In this document: piece after piece, positions 1 to 8,231 of the stretch
Layout of the letters: each line of letters begins with the position of its first letter
Numbering within the stretch: the stretch's first letter is position 1
Assembly: GCA_902612605.1 (NCBI GenBank)
Contig: CACMDY010000001.1
Coordinates: forward strand, 1 to 64,000
DNA: 64,000 nt
From: an uncultured Pelagibacteraceae bacterium
GTDB taxonomy: Bacteria; Pseudomonadota; Alphaproteobacteria; Pelagibacterales; Pelagibacteraceae
Reading direction: 5' to 3'
Notes under the pieces: generated by a model
What the model was told of the DNA's origin: nothing
The model's input: the letters and a program-made list of their open reading frames with translations, nothing else
The model's database searches: none
Program-made: the position numbers and the translations under genes

Positions 1-490
1 TTGGATCAATTTTTTGATTTAAAATTTTTTTTTGAAGAAGAATGAAATCTTCAGGATTGAATTTACCAAAAATGGTGGGTAATCTTTTTTTATTTGAAAT
101 ATTTTTTGCTAATATAAAATTACCATTAAATCCTATGAAATATTTTTTTTGATCGATATATGTGATTGCTATCAAATTAGTTAATTTTGTTTTTATATTG
201 ATAGTTGAAGGGTATTTTTTTTCTATCTTTATGCTTTCAATGAAATTGAGTTTATTCAATTTTTCCAAAAGAATTTTTTTTTTTAGAAAAAAGATATTTT
301 CTCCTAATATAAAACTTGTATTTAATAATATTATTTCATCAATTTCTTTTTTAGTTTGATCGATTTTTATATCGGTAATCTTAAAAGTGCTTTTTAAATT
401 TATTATTAAATTATGATTGAAAATCGTAGATATAAATAAAAATGAAAATAGATAAAAGTATATTTTTTTTTTATTTATTAATTGAAGCAT
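1..490 (-). CDS. ftsQ: Cell division protein FtsQ (partial, 3' end outside window)
   Basis: An open frame of 163 codons runs from an ATG at 490 to the window edge without a stop, so the C-terminus is missing. It has a short basic N-terminus, one membrane segment at about residues 10-28, and a periplasmic part with a POTRA-like stretch ending in KLNFIESIKIEKKYPSTINI, the typical FtsQ pattern. FtsQ recruits FtsB/FtsL to the septum. The start overlaps the end of ddl by 20 nt in another frame, so translation is probably coupled. Its place after murB-ddl is the standard one. Confidence 0.87.
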   Translation of the reverse strand, partial: MLQLINKKKIYFYLFSFLFISTIFNHNLIINLKSTFKITDIKIDQTKKEIDEIILLNTSFILGENIFFLKKKILLEKLNKLNFIESIKIEKKYPSTINIKTKLTNLIAITYIDQKKYFIGFNGNFILAKNISNKKRLPTIFGKFNPEDFILLQKKILNQKIDP

Positions 491-1391
491 CTTCCAAAAT
501 TTTTTTTATCAAATTTTTGAAAGTAATGTTATTAAATTTTGCTATTTCAGGCACTAATGAGAGCGAAGTCATTCCTGGTTGTGTATTAGTTTCAAGTAAA
601 TAAAAAGAATTTTTATAATACCTGAAATCTGAACGTGTTACTCCTCTACAATTTAGAATTTTATGTGCTTTTAAAGCAATTTTTGTTACTTCTTGATATT
701 TATTTTTTGACATTTCTACTGGAATTATATGTTCAGTTCTAGCTTTGGGGTTATATTTGGCTTCATAGTCATAAAATTTTCTAGTTGGCCTAAGCTCAAT
801 TGCTCCAAGTACTTTGCCCCCTAAAATTGCAACTTGTATTTCTCTACCAGGTATATATTTTTCTAGTAAAACTTCCCCATATTCATTTAATTTTCTTAGA
901 ATTTTCAAAACATTATTTTTGTTACATATAAAAACATTCACACTAGATCCCTCATTCAGGGGTTTTACTACCAAGGGAAAACCAATTTTTTTTTTTAAAC
1001 TATTTACCAATTTCAATTTGTTTTTGTTATTTCTGTATGAGAATTTGACATACTTTGGTGTTAAAATTTTATTTTTTATAAAGATTTTTTTTGATAACTC
1101 CTTATCTATAGCTAAAGAAGATGATAAAACTCCTGAATGAGTATATTTTATTTTTTCCGATTCTAATATCGCTTGAATATAACCATCTTCACCATATCTT
1201 CCATGTAACAAATTTAAAACTGTGTTTGGCTTAAAATTCCTTAATACTTTAATAAAATGACCATCAGGATTCACAACTTTGATATTATATTTTTTTTCTT
1301 TATTTAATTCAGAAAAAACACTTTTTGCAGTTTGTAGACTAATTTCTTTTTCTTTTGAATATCCACCCGCCAAAATTAGAATTTTTTTCAT
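471..1391 (-). CDS. ddl: D-alanine--D-alanine ligase
   Basis: Makes the D-Ala-D-Ala dipeptide used by MurF, using ATP in the cytoplasm. The 306 residues match the family length. ATP-grasp features are visible: an HGRYGEDG motif near residue 65, PLVVKPLNEGSSVNV in the middle, a YIPGREI segment, and the C-terminal TNTQPGMT loop that corresponds to the usual NTxPGMT. The stop of murB and the ATG of ddl share base 1391. It is part of the mur/fts operon and is followed by ftsQ. Confidence 0.96.
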   Translation of the reverse strand: MKKILILAGGYSKEKEISLQTAKSVFSELNKEKKYNIKVVNPDGHFIKVLRNFKPNTVLNLLHGRYGEDGYIQAILESEKIKYTHSGVLSSSLAIDKELSKKIFIKNKILTPKYVKFSYRNNKNKLKLVNSLKKKIGFPLVVKPLNEGSSVNVFICNKNNVLKILRKLNEYGEVLLEKYIPGREIQVAILGGKVLGAIELRPTRKFYDYEAKYNPKARTEHIIPVEMSKNKYQEVTKIALKAHKILNCRGVTRSDFRYYKNSFYLLETNTQPGMTSLSLVPEIAKFNNITFKNLIKKILEDASINK

Positions 1392-2299
1392 TATTCTATA
1401 ATTTTGATTTCTAAATTAATATTAATTCCAGTTTTATCTTTAACATTTTTTTTTACAAAATTTATTAAAGAGTTCATTTCTTCAAATGACGCGTTTTTTT
1501 TATTAATAAAAAAATTTGAGTGTTTTTTTGATATACTAGCATCTCCAAAATTTATATTTTCTGGAACTGATTCTTTTATTAGTTCCCAAGCTTTTTTTGT
1601 CGTTTGATCGATTGGGTTTTTAAAAGTACTACCCCCCGTCTTAATTTTTGAGGGTTGAGAATTATTTTTTTTTATCGCTAATTCTTCCATCAAATTTTTT
1701 ATTTTATTTTTATTTAATAAATCACCTTTAAAAGTAGCACTTAAAAAAATTAAATTTTCGTTTAATTCTATTTTTCTATATTGAAATTTAACTTTGTTAG
1801 ATGGGATAACTTTTATATTTCCCTTCGTATCAATACATTGCAGAGAGATTAATTTGTCTTTAAATTCTGTCCCAAAACATCCAGAATTCATTTGAAGACC
1901 CCCTCCAACCGAACCAGGAATACAGTACATAAATTCAAAACCACTTATTCCATTCTCTAGTGCAAATTCTGAAAGTTTTTTTTGTGAGCAAGCTGAGCCT
2001 GCTATTATTGTGTCTGGTTTTAATTTTGATAATGTACTAAAATTGTTACTAAGTTTGATTATTACTCCTTCATAAGTATTATCTTTAAATAACACATTTG
2101 AACCCATTCCTAATATAAACATTTTTCCTCTATTATTATACAGTTTTAGGAATTCCTTTAATTCTATAAGATTTTTTGGTTTGAAAAAGATTTTTGATTT
2201 ACCCCCTATATTAAACCAATTAAGTTTTTTGATATCAGTATTAAAAAACAGATCTGCATTATATTTATTTTTAAAATCTTCAATATCTTTTAATTCCAT
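1391..2299 (-). CDS. murB: UDP-N-acetylenolpyruvoylglucosamine reductase MurB
   Basis: NADPH- and FAD-dependent reduction of UDP-GlcNAc-enolpyruvate to UDP-MurNAc. The 302 residues show the FAD-binding GMGSNVLF motif (64-71), an SVGGGLQMNSGCFG stretch, YRKIELN, the GGSTFKNP segment expected around the catalytic serine, and a C-terminal NFGDASISKKHSNFFIN motif. The length fits the short type II MurB enzymes. One base separates it from murC upstream, and it abuts ddl downstream. Confidence 0.96.
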   Translation of the reverse strand: MELKDIEDFKNKYNADLFFNTDIKKLNWFNIGGKSKIFFKPKNLIELKEFLKLYNNRGKMFILGMGSNVLFKDNTYEGVIIKLSNNFSTLSKLKPDTIIAGSACSQKKLSEFALENGISGFEFMYCIPGSVGGGLQMNSGCFGTEFKDKLISLQCIDTKGNIKVIPSNKVKFQYRKIELNENLIFLSATFKGDLLNKNKIKNLMEELAIKKNNSQPSKIKTGGSTFKNPIDQTTKKAWELIKESVPENINFGDASISKKHSNFFINKKNASFEEMNSLINFVKKNVKDKTGININLEIKIIE

Positions 2300-2300
2300 A

Positions 2301-3683
2301 TCAGTTAAGATTTCTTACCCAATTTGTTATAGATCCAGCACCCATAGCAATAAAAATTTTATTTCCGAATGCGATGTTTTTAGTAATTTTTTTTAAATCT
2401 ATTTCATTTTTAAGCATTATCAGATTAACTTTAGAATTTTTTGCAATTAATTTTGCAAATGATGTGTATGAGAATCCTAATTTTATAGTTTCACTAGCTT
2501 TATAAATTGGACAAAGTAAAACTGTGTTTGCATTTTTAAAGCATTTAGAAAATTCAATTTTTAAATTTTTTACTCTTGAAATTCTATGCGGTTGAAAAAT
2601 ACAAACTATTTCTTCTTTATTATAAACTTTACTGACACCATCTAATACTGATGAAATTTCAGTTGGATGATGAGCGTAGTCATCGAAAAATGGCACTTTA
2701 TTAATTTCAAATAAGAAATTAAATCTTCTCTGGACTCCATTGAAGTTTTTGAGACCTAATTTAATTATTTTATCTGATACACCAATTGAAAAAGCTACTG
2801 CCAATGCAGATGTTGCATTTTTTATATTATGCAAACCTAACAAAGGTATTGAAATATTTTTTATAATTTTTGTTTTGCCTGGTATTTTTATTTTAATATT
2901 AAATTTTGAATAATCTTTGTTCTGAATTATATTGAAAATATGAAAATTCGATTTCTTATTTAAACCAAATGTATAGTAATTGTTATTTTTAATTTTTGGT
3001 AAAATATTTTTTACATTTTTGTCATCTAAAGATAGAAAAGCCTTTCCGAAAGAAGGTGTTTTATCAATAAATTCTATGAATTTATTTTTTAAATTTTTCA
3101 TAGTTCTGTAATAATCCAAGTGTTCATTGTCAATGTTAGTTATTATTGAATAATTAAAAGGTATTTGAAGAAAACTTCCATCCGACTCATCTGATTCAAC
3201 TAAACTCCAGTCGCTTTTTCCTAATTTTGCCGAACTTCCTATTGAATTCAAAACACCACCGTTAATTATTGTCGGATCTAATTTTGCGTAGTTCATAATG
3301 TTTGACAAAATTGATGTTGTTGTTGTTTTGCCGTGTGATCCTGTCACAACAATATTTTTCATTAAAGAAACTATATGACCTAACAATTCTCCTCTTTTAT
3401 ATATTGGTAAGTTTAATTTTTTAGCATGCCTATATTCTGGATTTGATTTTTTTATAGCTGATGAAACTACTAATACAGTACAATTTTTTATATTTTGCTT
3501 ATTATGATTTAAATAAATTGGAATTTTTCTTTTTCTTAGTAAATTAAGATTTTTATTATCTGATTTGTCACTTCCTTGTATTTTAAAACCTAAACTATCC
3601 ATTATTAATGCTAAGCCACTCATACCAATACCGCCAATTCCAACAAAATGAATTAGTTCAGTTTTTCCAATATTAATTTTCAT
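2301..3683 (-). CDS. murC: UDP-N-acetylmuramate--L-alanine ligase MurC
   Basis: Adds L-Ala to UDP-MurNAc. The protein has 460 residues. Visible are the N-terminal nucleotide-sugar loop FVGIGGIGMSG (13-23), the ATP P-loop GSHGKTTT (115-122), the ESDESDGSF motif, and DDYAHHPTEI in the C-terminal half, all Mur ligase hallmarks and MurC-specific in combination. The start lies 11 nt inside the end of murG, which suggests translational coupling. Confidence 0.97.
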   Translation of the reverse strand: MKINIGKTELIHFVGIGGIGMSGLALIMDSLGFKIQGSDKSDNKNLNLLRKRKIPIYLNHNKQNIKNCTVLVVSSAIKKSNPEYRHAKKLNLPIYKRGELLGHIVSLMKNIVVTGSHGKTTTTSILSNIMNYAKLDPTIINGGVLNSIGSSAKLGKSDWSLVESDESDGSFLQIPFNYSIITNIDNEHLDYYRTMKNLKNKFIEFIDKTPSFGKAFLSLDDKNVKNILPKIKNNNYYTFGLNKKSNFHIFNIIQNKDYSKFNIKIKIPGKTKIIKNISIPLLGLHNIKNATSALAVAFSIGVSDKIIKLGLKNFNGVQRRFNFLFEINKVPFFDDYAHHPTEISSVLDGVSKVYNKEEIVCIFQPHRISRVKNLKIEFSKCFKNANTVLLCPIYKASETIKLGFSYTSFAKLIAKNSKVNLIMLKNEIDLKKITKNIAFGNKIFIAMGAGSITNWVRNLN

Positions 3684-4749
3684 CTATAATTTCTATAATC
3701 TTATTGTTTATATTATTCCAAGTATTTTTTTTAGTAATTTCCTCAAGATTTTTAAATTTTTCGTTGTAATTTTTATAATCATTAAATATTTCAAATATCA
3801 TCTTTGAAAATTTATTAAATTCGAATTCCTTTTGTTTTATTAACCAACAACAATTTTTTTTATAGTAAAATTCTGAATTATAGAATTGGTGATTATCTCT
3901 TGCAGATGGGAGAGGTATTGAAATAAACGGTATGTTTAAGAATGAAAGTTCACTTAATGTGCTTGCACCTCCTCTGGTAATTGCTAGATCTATACCATTG
4001 TAGAGTTTATGACTATCATTGGTAAATTCAATAAATTTGTATTTTATATTTGATTTGTCATATTTATTTTTTATTGAAGATAAATTATTAATATTTGATA
4101 TTTGTTGTATAACTTCGAAATTTTTTTTTTTTGAAATTTCGATAATTAATTTAGTAATATTTTCGTCAAAAAACGATGCACCTTGACTGCCGCCGATGAT
4201 AAGAATTTTTTTTGTTTCCTTTTTTAAATTAATTATATTTTTTTCTAAGTTATATATTTCTTTTTTTAAAATAGGTTTGATTATAACTTTTTTAGAATTG
4301 TATTTTATTGGGAAATTTCTTAAATTTTCATCGTAACAAATTATTTTTGTTGAAAATTTCAAAGCAAAGCGGTTAGATCTACCTAAAACACTATTAGGCT
4401 CAAATAAGAAAACTTTTTTTCGTAATATAAATGCAGCTAAACAAAATGGAAAAGTCATGTACCCACCAGTACTAATTACAATATTTGTCTTATTATTTTT
4501 TAAAAATTTAATAGATTGAAAAATGTTTAGAAAATATTTAAAAATATTTATTGGAAGTAAATAAGGTTTTAAAAATAAATTAGGTACATCTATTAATTCA
4601 TATTTAAATTTTTCAGTATTTATATATTTACTTCCTCTTAAATCAGAAACCATTTTTACAGAAAATTTGTTTTTCAAATGTTCAAACAAAGAGGTAGATG
4701 GTACTACGTGGCCACCAGAACCACCTGTTACTATGAGTATATTTTTCAT
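3673..4749 (-). CDS. murG: Lipid II synthase MurG (GlcNAc transferase)
   Basis: Transfers GlcNAc to lipid I on the inner face of the inner membrane. The 358 residues begin with the GT-B glycine-rich TGGSGGHVVPS loop (8-18). The C-terminal half has a GGSQGASFFD motif and the donor-site GGASTLSELSFLNIPFISIP segment followed by NHQ. The length fits MurG. The gene lies between ftsW (one-base gap) and murC (11-nt overlap), the classical order. Confidence 0.96.
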   Translation of the reverse strand: MKNILIVTGGSGGHVVPSTSLFEHLKNKFSVKMVSDLRGSKYINTEKFKYELIDVPNLFLKPYLLPINIFKYFLNIFQSIKFLKNNKTNIVISTGGYMTFPFCLAAFILRKKVFLFEPNSVLGRSNRFALKFSTKIICYDENLRNFPIKYNSKKVIIKPILKKEIYNLEKNIINLKKETKKILIIGGSQGASFFDENITKLIIEISKKKNFEVIQQISNINNLSSIKNKYDKSNIKYKFIEFTNDSHKLYNGIDLAITRGGASTLSELSFLNIPFISIPLPSARDNHQFYNSEFYYKKNCCWLIKQKEFEFNKFSKMIFEIFNDYKNYNEKFKNLEEITKKNTWNNINNKIIEIIDEN

Positions 4750-4750
4750 A

Positions 4751-5860
4751 CTAATTTAATTTTCTCTTCGTCAGATTTAATATTATTCCAGTTAAAATTG
4801 ATGTTCCAACTATTGAAGAACCACCATAACTAATAAATGGCATAGTCATGCCTGTAGTAGGAAGCATTCTTATATTTACACCAATATGAATAAAAGTTTG
4901 CAATAGTATTATTGAAATACTTCCAACTAATATAAGTTTAAAAATATTATTTTTTGTAAAATTTATTTTTTTTAAAACTCTATAAGATAATATTAAATAA
5001 AGTAATATTATACCTATTAAGATAATTACTCCAAATTCTTCTGCAATTACAGAAATTATATAATCTGTATGTGCTTCTGGTATTCTTGAATTTAAAGTTC
5101 CTTCACCTATTCCTTTTCCAAAAAAACTTCCGCTGGATATTGCATCACTTGCTTTGTCAGCCTGGTAATTATTACCGCTAGAATTATCTAAAAATGACAT
5201 TAGTCTTATTCTTATGTATTCAAACTTTGGCACCAAAAAGACTAAAAATAGAGTTAATGAACCCACAACTAATAATGAAATTGCAAAAAGTAATAAATTT
5301 ATTCCTGAAACAAAAATAATGGCAAGCCAAACAGATATTATTAATAATGTTTGTCCCAAGTCTGGTTGAGATAAGAGTAAAATTATAATTGGTACTAAAA
5401 TAACTGAACTCAAGAGATATTTTATATAAAGATTTTTTTTTTCTAATGAAATTATTAGTGAAATAACAATAACAAAAAAAGGTTTTAAAGTTTCAATGGG
5501 TTGAAATCTAGGTAATGAGCCAATATCTAACCATCTCTTTGACCCTTTGACCTCCACTCCTATCAAGGGAACTAAGAATAAACTTATAAATGTGATAACA
5601 AATAATACGACTGATAACCTAATTAAAATTTTTTGATCTAGCAGAGATAAAAATAAAATTAAAAATATTCCTATTAAAACAAATATTAAATGTTTTAAAA
5701 AAAAATAGTAAGAATTTGTGTTTAATTTATCTGATGCGATTATTGAAGTTGAAACTAAAGAAAAGAACAATCCTAGTGAAAATAATAAACTTATTATCAG
5801 AAAAATTGTTTTATCGATGTTTTTCCACCAATCATAAAATGTATCAAAATATTTATTCAT
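4751..5860 (-). CDS. ftsW: Septal peptidoglycan polymerase FtsW (SEDS family)
   Basis: Polymerises lipid II at the septum together with FtsI. The 369 residues contain about ten hydrophobic membrane segments. A QPDLGQT loop and the SEDS signature LPTTGMTMPFISYGGSS near the C-terminus are present. The ATG overlaps the murD stop by 4 nt. FtsW rather than RodA is chosen from its place between murD and murG. Confidence 0.95.
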   Translation of the reverse strand: MNKYFDTFYDWWKNIDKTIFLIISLLFSLGLFFSLVSTSIIASDKLNTNSYYFFLKHLIFVLIGIFLILFLSLLDQKILIRLSVVLFVITFISLFLVPLIGVEVKGSKRWLDIGSLPRFQPIETLKPFFVIVISLIISLEKKNLYIKYLLSSVILVPIIILLLSQPDLGQTLLIISVWLAIIFVSGINLLLFAISLLVVGSLTLFLVFLVPKFEYIRIRLMSFLDNSSGNNYQADKASDAISSGSFFGKGIGEGTLNSRIPEAHTDYIISVIAEEFGVIILIGIILLYLILSYRVLKKINFTKNNIFKLILVGSISIILLQTFIHIGVNIRMLPTTGMTMPFISYGGSSIVGTSILTGIILNLTKRKLN

Positions 5861-7146
5861 TCAATTGGTAAATATCTCTTAATTAACGTATTGAATTGTC
5901 TACCTCTTTCTTCAAAATTTTTGTATTGATCAAATGATGCGGCTGATGGGCTAAATAAAACTGTAACTTTTGTTCTTATATCCTTAAGGTTTGGAATTAA
6001 TTTAAGAGTATTTCTCAGATCTTTTGATAGGTTAACTTTAATTTTATTTTTAAATAGTTTGAGGAAAACTTGTCTATCTTTCCCGTAAATATATGCTTCT
6101 AAATTTTTAAAATACTTTTTATTTAAATTAAATTTGTCTCCCTTTTTAAATAATCCTCCCAAGATCCATATAATTTTTTCTTTAGATTCTAAAAATGGAA
6201 CAGTAGAAGATAATGTTGTTGATTTAGAGTCGTTTATTATTTTTAAATATTTTGATTGATGGACCACTTCCTGTCTAAATTTCAAAGGTTTAAATTTATT
6301 AATAGTCTTTATTACAGTTTTTAAATTAAGTTTCATATGTTTCGATAGCTCAAATAAAAAATTTAAATTTTGAAAATTTGTTGAATTTTTAAAATTATTA
6401 TTACTTAATTTATTTTTTAAATATGCATACTTATTTTTACTTACATAAATTATTTTGGATTTTATATTTTTAGTTCTTAATAAGTCTTTCAATAAATTAG
6501 TGTTTGTTATTATTGCTACATCATTTTCATTTTGTCTTATTACACATTTTAATTTTGATAATACATAATTTTTCATAGTATTATGCCTTTCTAAATGATC
6601 TGGGGAAATATTAATGATTATAGAAAATTTTGATTTGAAATATTTACTATAAGCTAGCTGATAAGAAGAAGCCTCAATAACAAAGATAGTATTTTTGCTA
6701 ACTCTTTTTTCCTCTAAAATAGGATTTCCAATATTTCCAGTTAGCCTAGTATCATAATTGTGTTTCTTTAAAATATCATAAAGCAACTTACTTGTAGTTG
6801 ACTTTCCGTTCGTACCAGTAATCGTAATTGTTAAAACTTCAGGGTTAAATTTATAAAAAATATCAAAATCAGTAATAACTTTTTTTTGGTTCTTTTTTAA
6901 ATAATTTGATAACTGGCATCTATTTATATTAATACCAGGACTTATAACTATATAATCAAAATTATTATTTAATAATTTTGATTTAGAAATAAAAAATTTT
7001 TTATATTTATTTTTAATTTTTTTCTTATCATCATCGAAAATAAAACACCTATTTTTCTTTTTTAAAAATTTTAATGATGAAATTCCAGATTTTCCAAAAC
7101 CATAAATTAAAAAATTTTTACTTAACGTTTCATTTTTTAATTTCAT
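5857..7146 (-). CDS. murD: UDP-MurNAc-L-alanine--D-glutamate ligase MurD
   Basis: Adds D-Glu to UDP-MurNAc-L-Ala. The 429 residues are slightly short for MurD. Visible are an N-terminal Rossmann-like GFGKSGISS, the ATP loop GTNGKSTT (111-118), NISPDHLERH in the central domain, NDSKSTT, and the C-terminal LFSPSAASFDQY motif with ERGRQF, which is diagnostic of MurD. It shares base 7146 with the start/stop junction of mraY and overlaps ftsW by 4 nt. Confidence 0.96.
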   Translation of the reverse strand: MKLKNETLSKNFLIYGFGKSGISSLKFLKKKNRCFIFDDDKKKIKNKYKKFFISKSKLLNNNFDYIVISPGININRCQLSNYLKKNQKKVITDFDIFYKFNPEVLTITITGTNGKSTTSKLLYDILKKHNYDTRLTGNIGNPILEEKRVSKNTIFVIEASSYQLAYSKYFKSKFSIIINISPDHLERHNTMKNYVLSKLKCVIRQNENDVAIITNTNLLKDLLRTKNIKSKIIYVSKNKYAYLKNKLSNNNFKNSTNFQNLNFLFELSKHMKLNLKTVIKTINKFKPLKFRQEVVHQSKYLKIINDSKSTTLSSTVPFLESKEKIIWILGGLFKKGDKFNLNKKYFKNLEAYIYGKDRQVFLKLFKNKIKVNLSKDLRNTLKLIPNLKDIRTKVTVLFSPSAASFDQYKNFEERGRQFNTLIKRYLPIE

Positions 7147-8231
7147 TATCTAAGTTTCAAAGTTGCTAATCCAATCATTGCTAGAATAATAGAAATTATC
7201 CAAAATCTAATTACAACCGTTGACTCTGGCCATCCTTTTTTTTCAAAATGGTGGTGTATTGGAGCCATTTTAAATATTCTTTTACCTGTTAATTTATAGG
7301 AAATAACTTGAACTATTACAGAAACAGCTTCTAAAACAAACAATCCACCTGTTATTGCTAACACAATTTCGTGCTTAGTTATTATGCCAACCGCTCCCAG
7401 TGAACCACCTAATGATAAAGATCCAGTGTCTCCCATAAATATTTTTGCCGGTGGTGCATTAAACCATAAAAAACCTAAACAAGCCCCGATTATTGATCCA
7501 CAAAAAATCGAAGCTTCTCCTACACCCTCTATATATGCGATCTGAAGATAATCAGAAAAAATTATGTTACCAGAAACGTAACTAATAAATGCAAAACAAG
7601 CAGCAACTAACATAACAGGAACTGTTGCTAATCCGTCTAAACCATCTGTTAAATTTACTGCATTCGAAGCTCCAACTAATATGAACATATAAAAAGGTAT
7701 AAAAAACCAGCCAAGATTGATTACTAAGTTTTTGAAAAAAGGAAAATATAGATTGTTTATTTGATCAGAATTACTTGTGATATATAGTATAAATATACCA
7801 ATCAAAGCTAAAATAATTTGTAGAGAGAACTTTAGTTTAGAAGAAATTCCATTCGAACTTTTTAACTTTATTTTTTTATAATCATCATAAGCTCCCAATA
7901 AGCCAAAAGAAGCTGCAATAAATATTAAAAACCAATTGTAAGGATTTGATAAGTCTCCCCATAGCAATACTCCTGAAAAAACACCTAGTAATATTATCAG
8001 TCCTCCCATTGTTGGTGTTCCAATTTTTCTAATTATATGATCGCTAGGTCCATCTTCTCTGATTGGATTATGAATCTGTTTTGAAGAAAAAAAATTAATT
8101 AATGGGTTTCCAACTAAAAAAACAACAACCATAGCTGTAAACATAGAAAGACCGGTTCTTACTGTTAAATATTTAAAAACATTCAAAAAACTAAACTGAT
8201 CTACTAGAATTGAAAAAAGTTCAAACAACAT
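7146..8231 (-). CDS. mraY: Phospho-MurNAc-pentapeptide transferase MraY
   Basis: Forms lipid I from UDP-MurNAc-pentapeptide and undecaprenyl phosphate. The 361 residues carry about ten membrane helices. The family motifs are clear: GTPTMGG near residue 72, the DDYKK aspartates, NLTDGLDGLA, FMGDTGSLSLGG and the PIHHHFEKKGW histidine motif. Its start abuts the end of the murE-murF fusion gene and its end abuts murD, as expected for this operon. Confidence 0.97.
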   Translation of the reverse strand: MLFELFSILVDQFSFLNVFKYLTVRTGLSMFTAMVVVFLVGNPLINFFSSKQIHNPIREDGPSDHIIRKIGTPTMGGLIILLGVFSGVLLWGDLSNPYNWFLIFIAASFGLLGAYDDYKKIKLKSSNGISSKLKFSLQIILALIGIFILYITSNSDQINNLYFPFFKNLVINLGWFFIPFYMFILVGASNAVNLTDGLDGLATVPVMLVAACFAFISYVSGNIIFSDYLQIAYIEGVGEASIFCGSIIGACLGFLWFNAPPAKIFMGDTGSLSLGGSLGAVGIITKHEIVLAITGGLFVLEAVSVIVQVISYKLTGKRIFKMAPIHHHFEKKGWPESTVVIRFWIISIILAMIGLATLKLR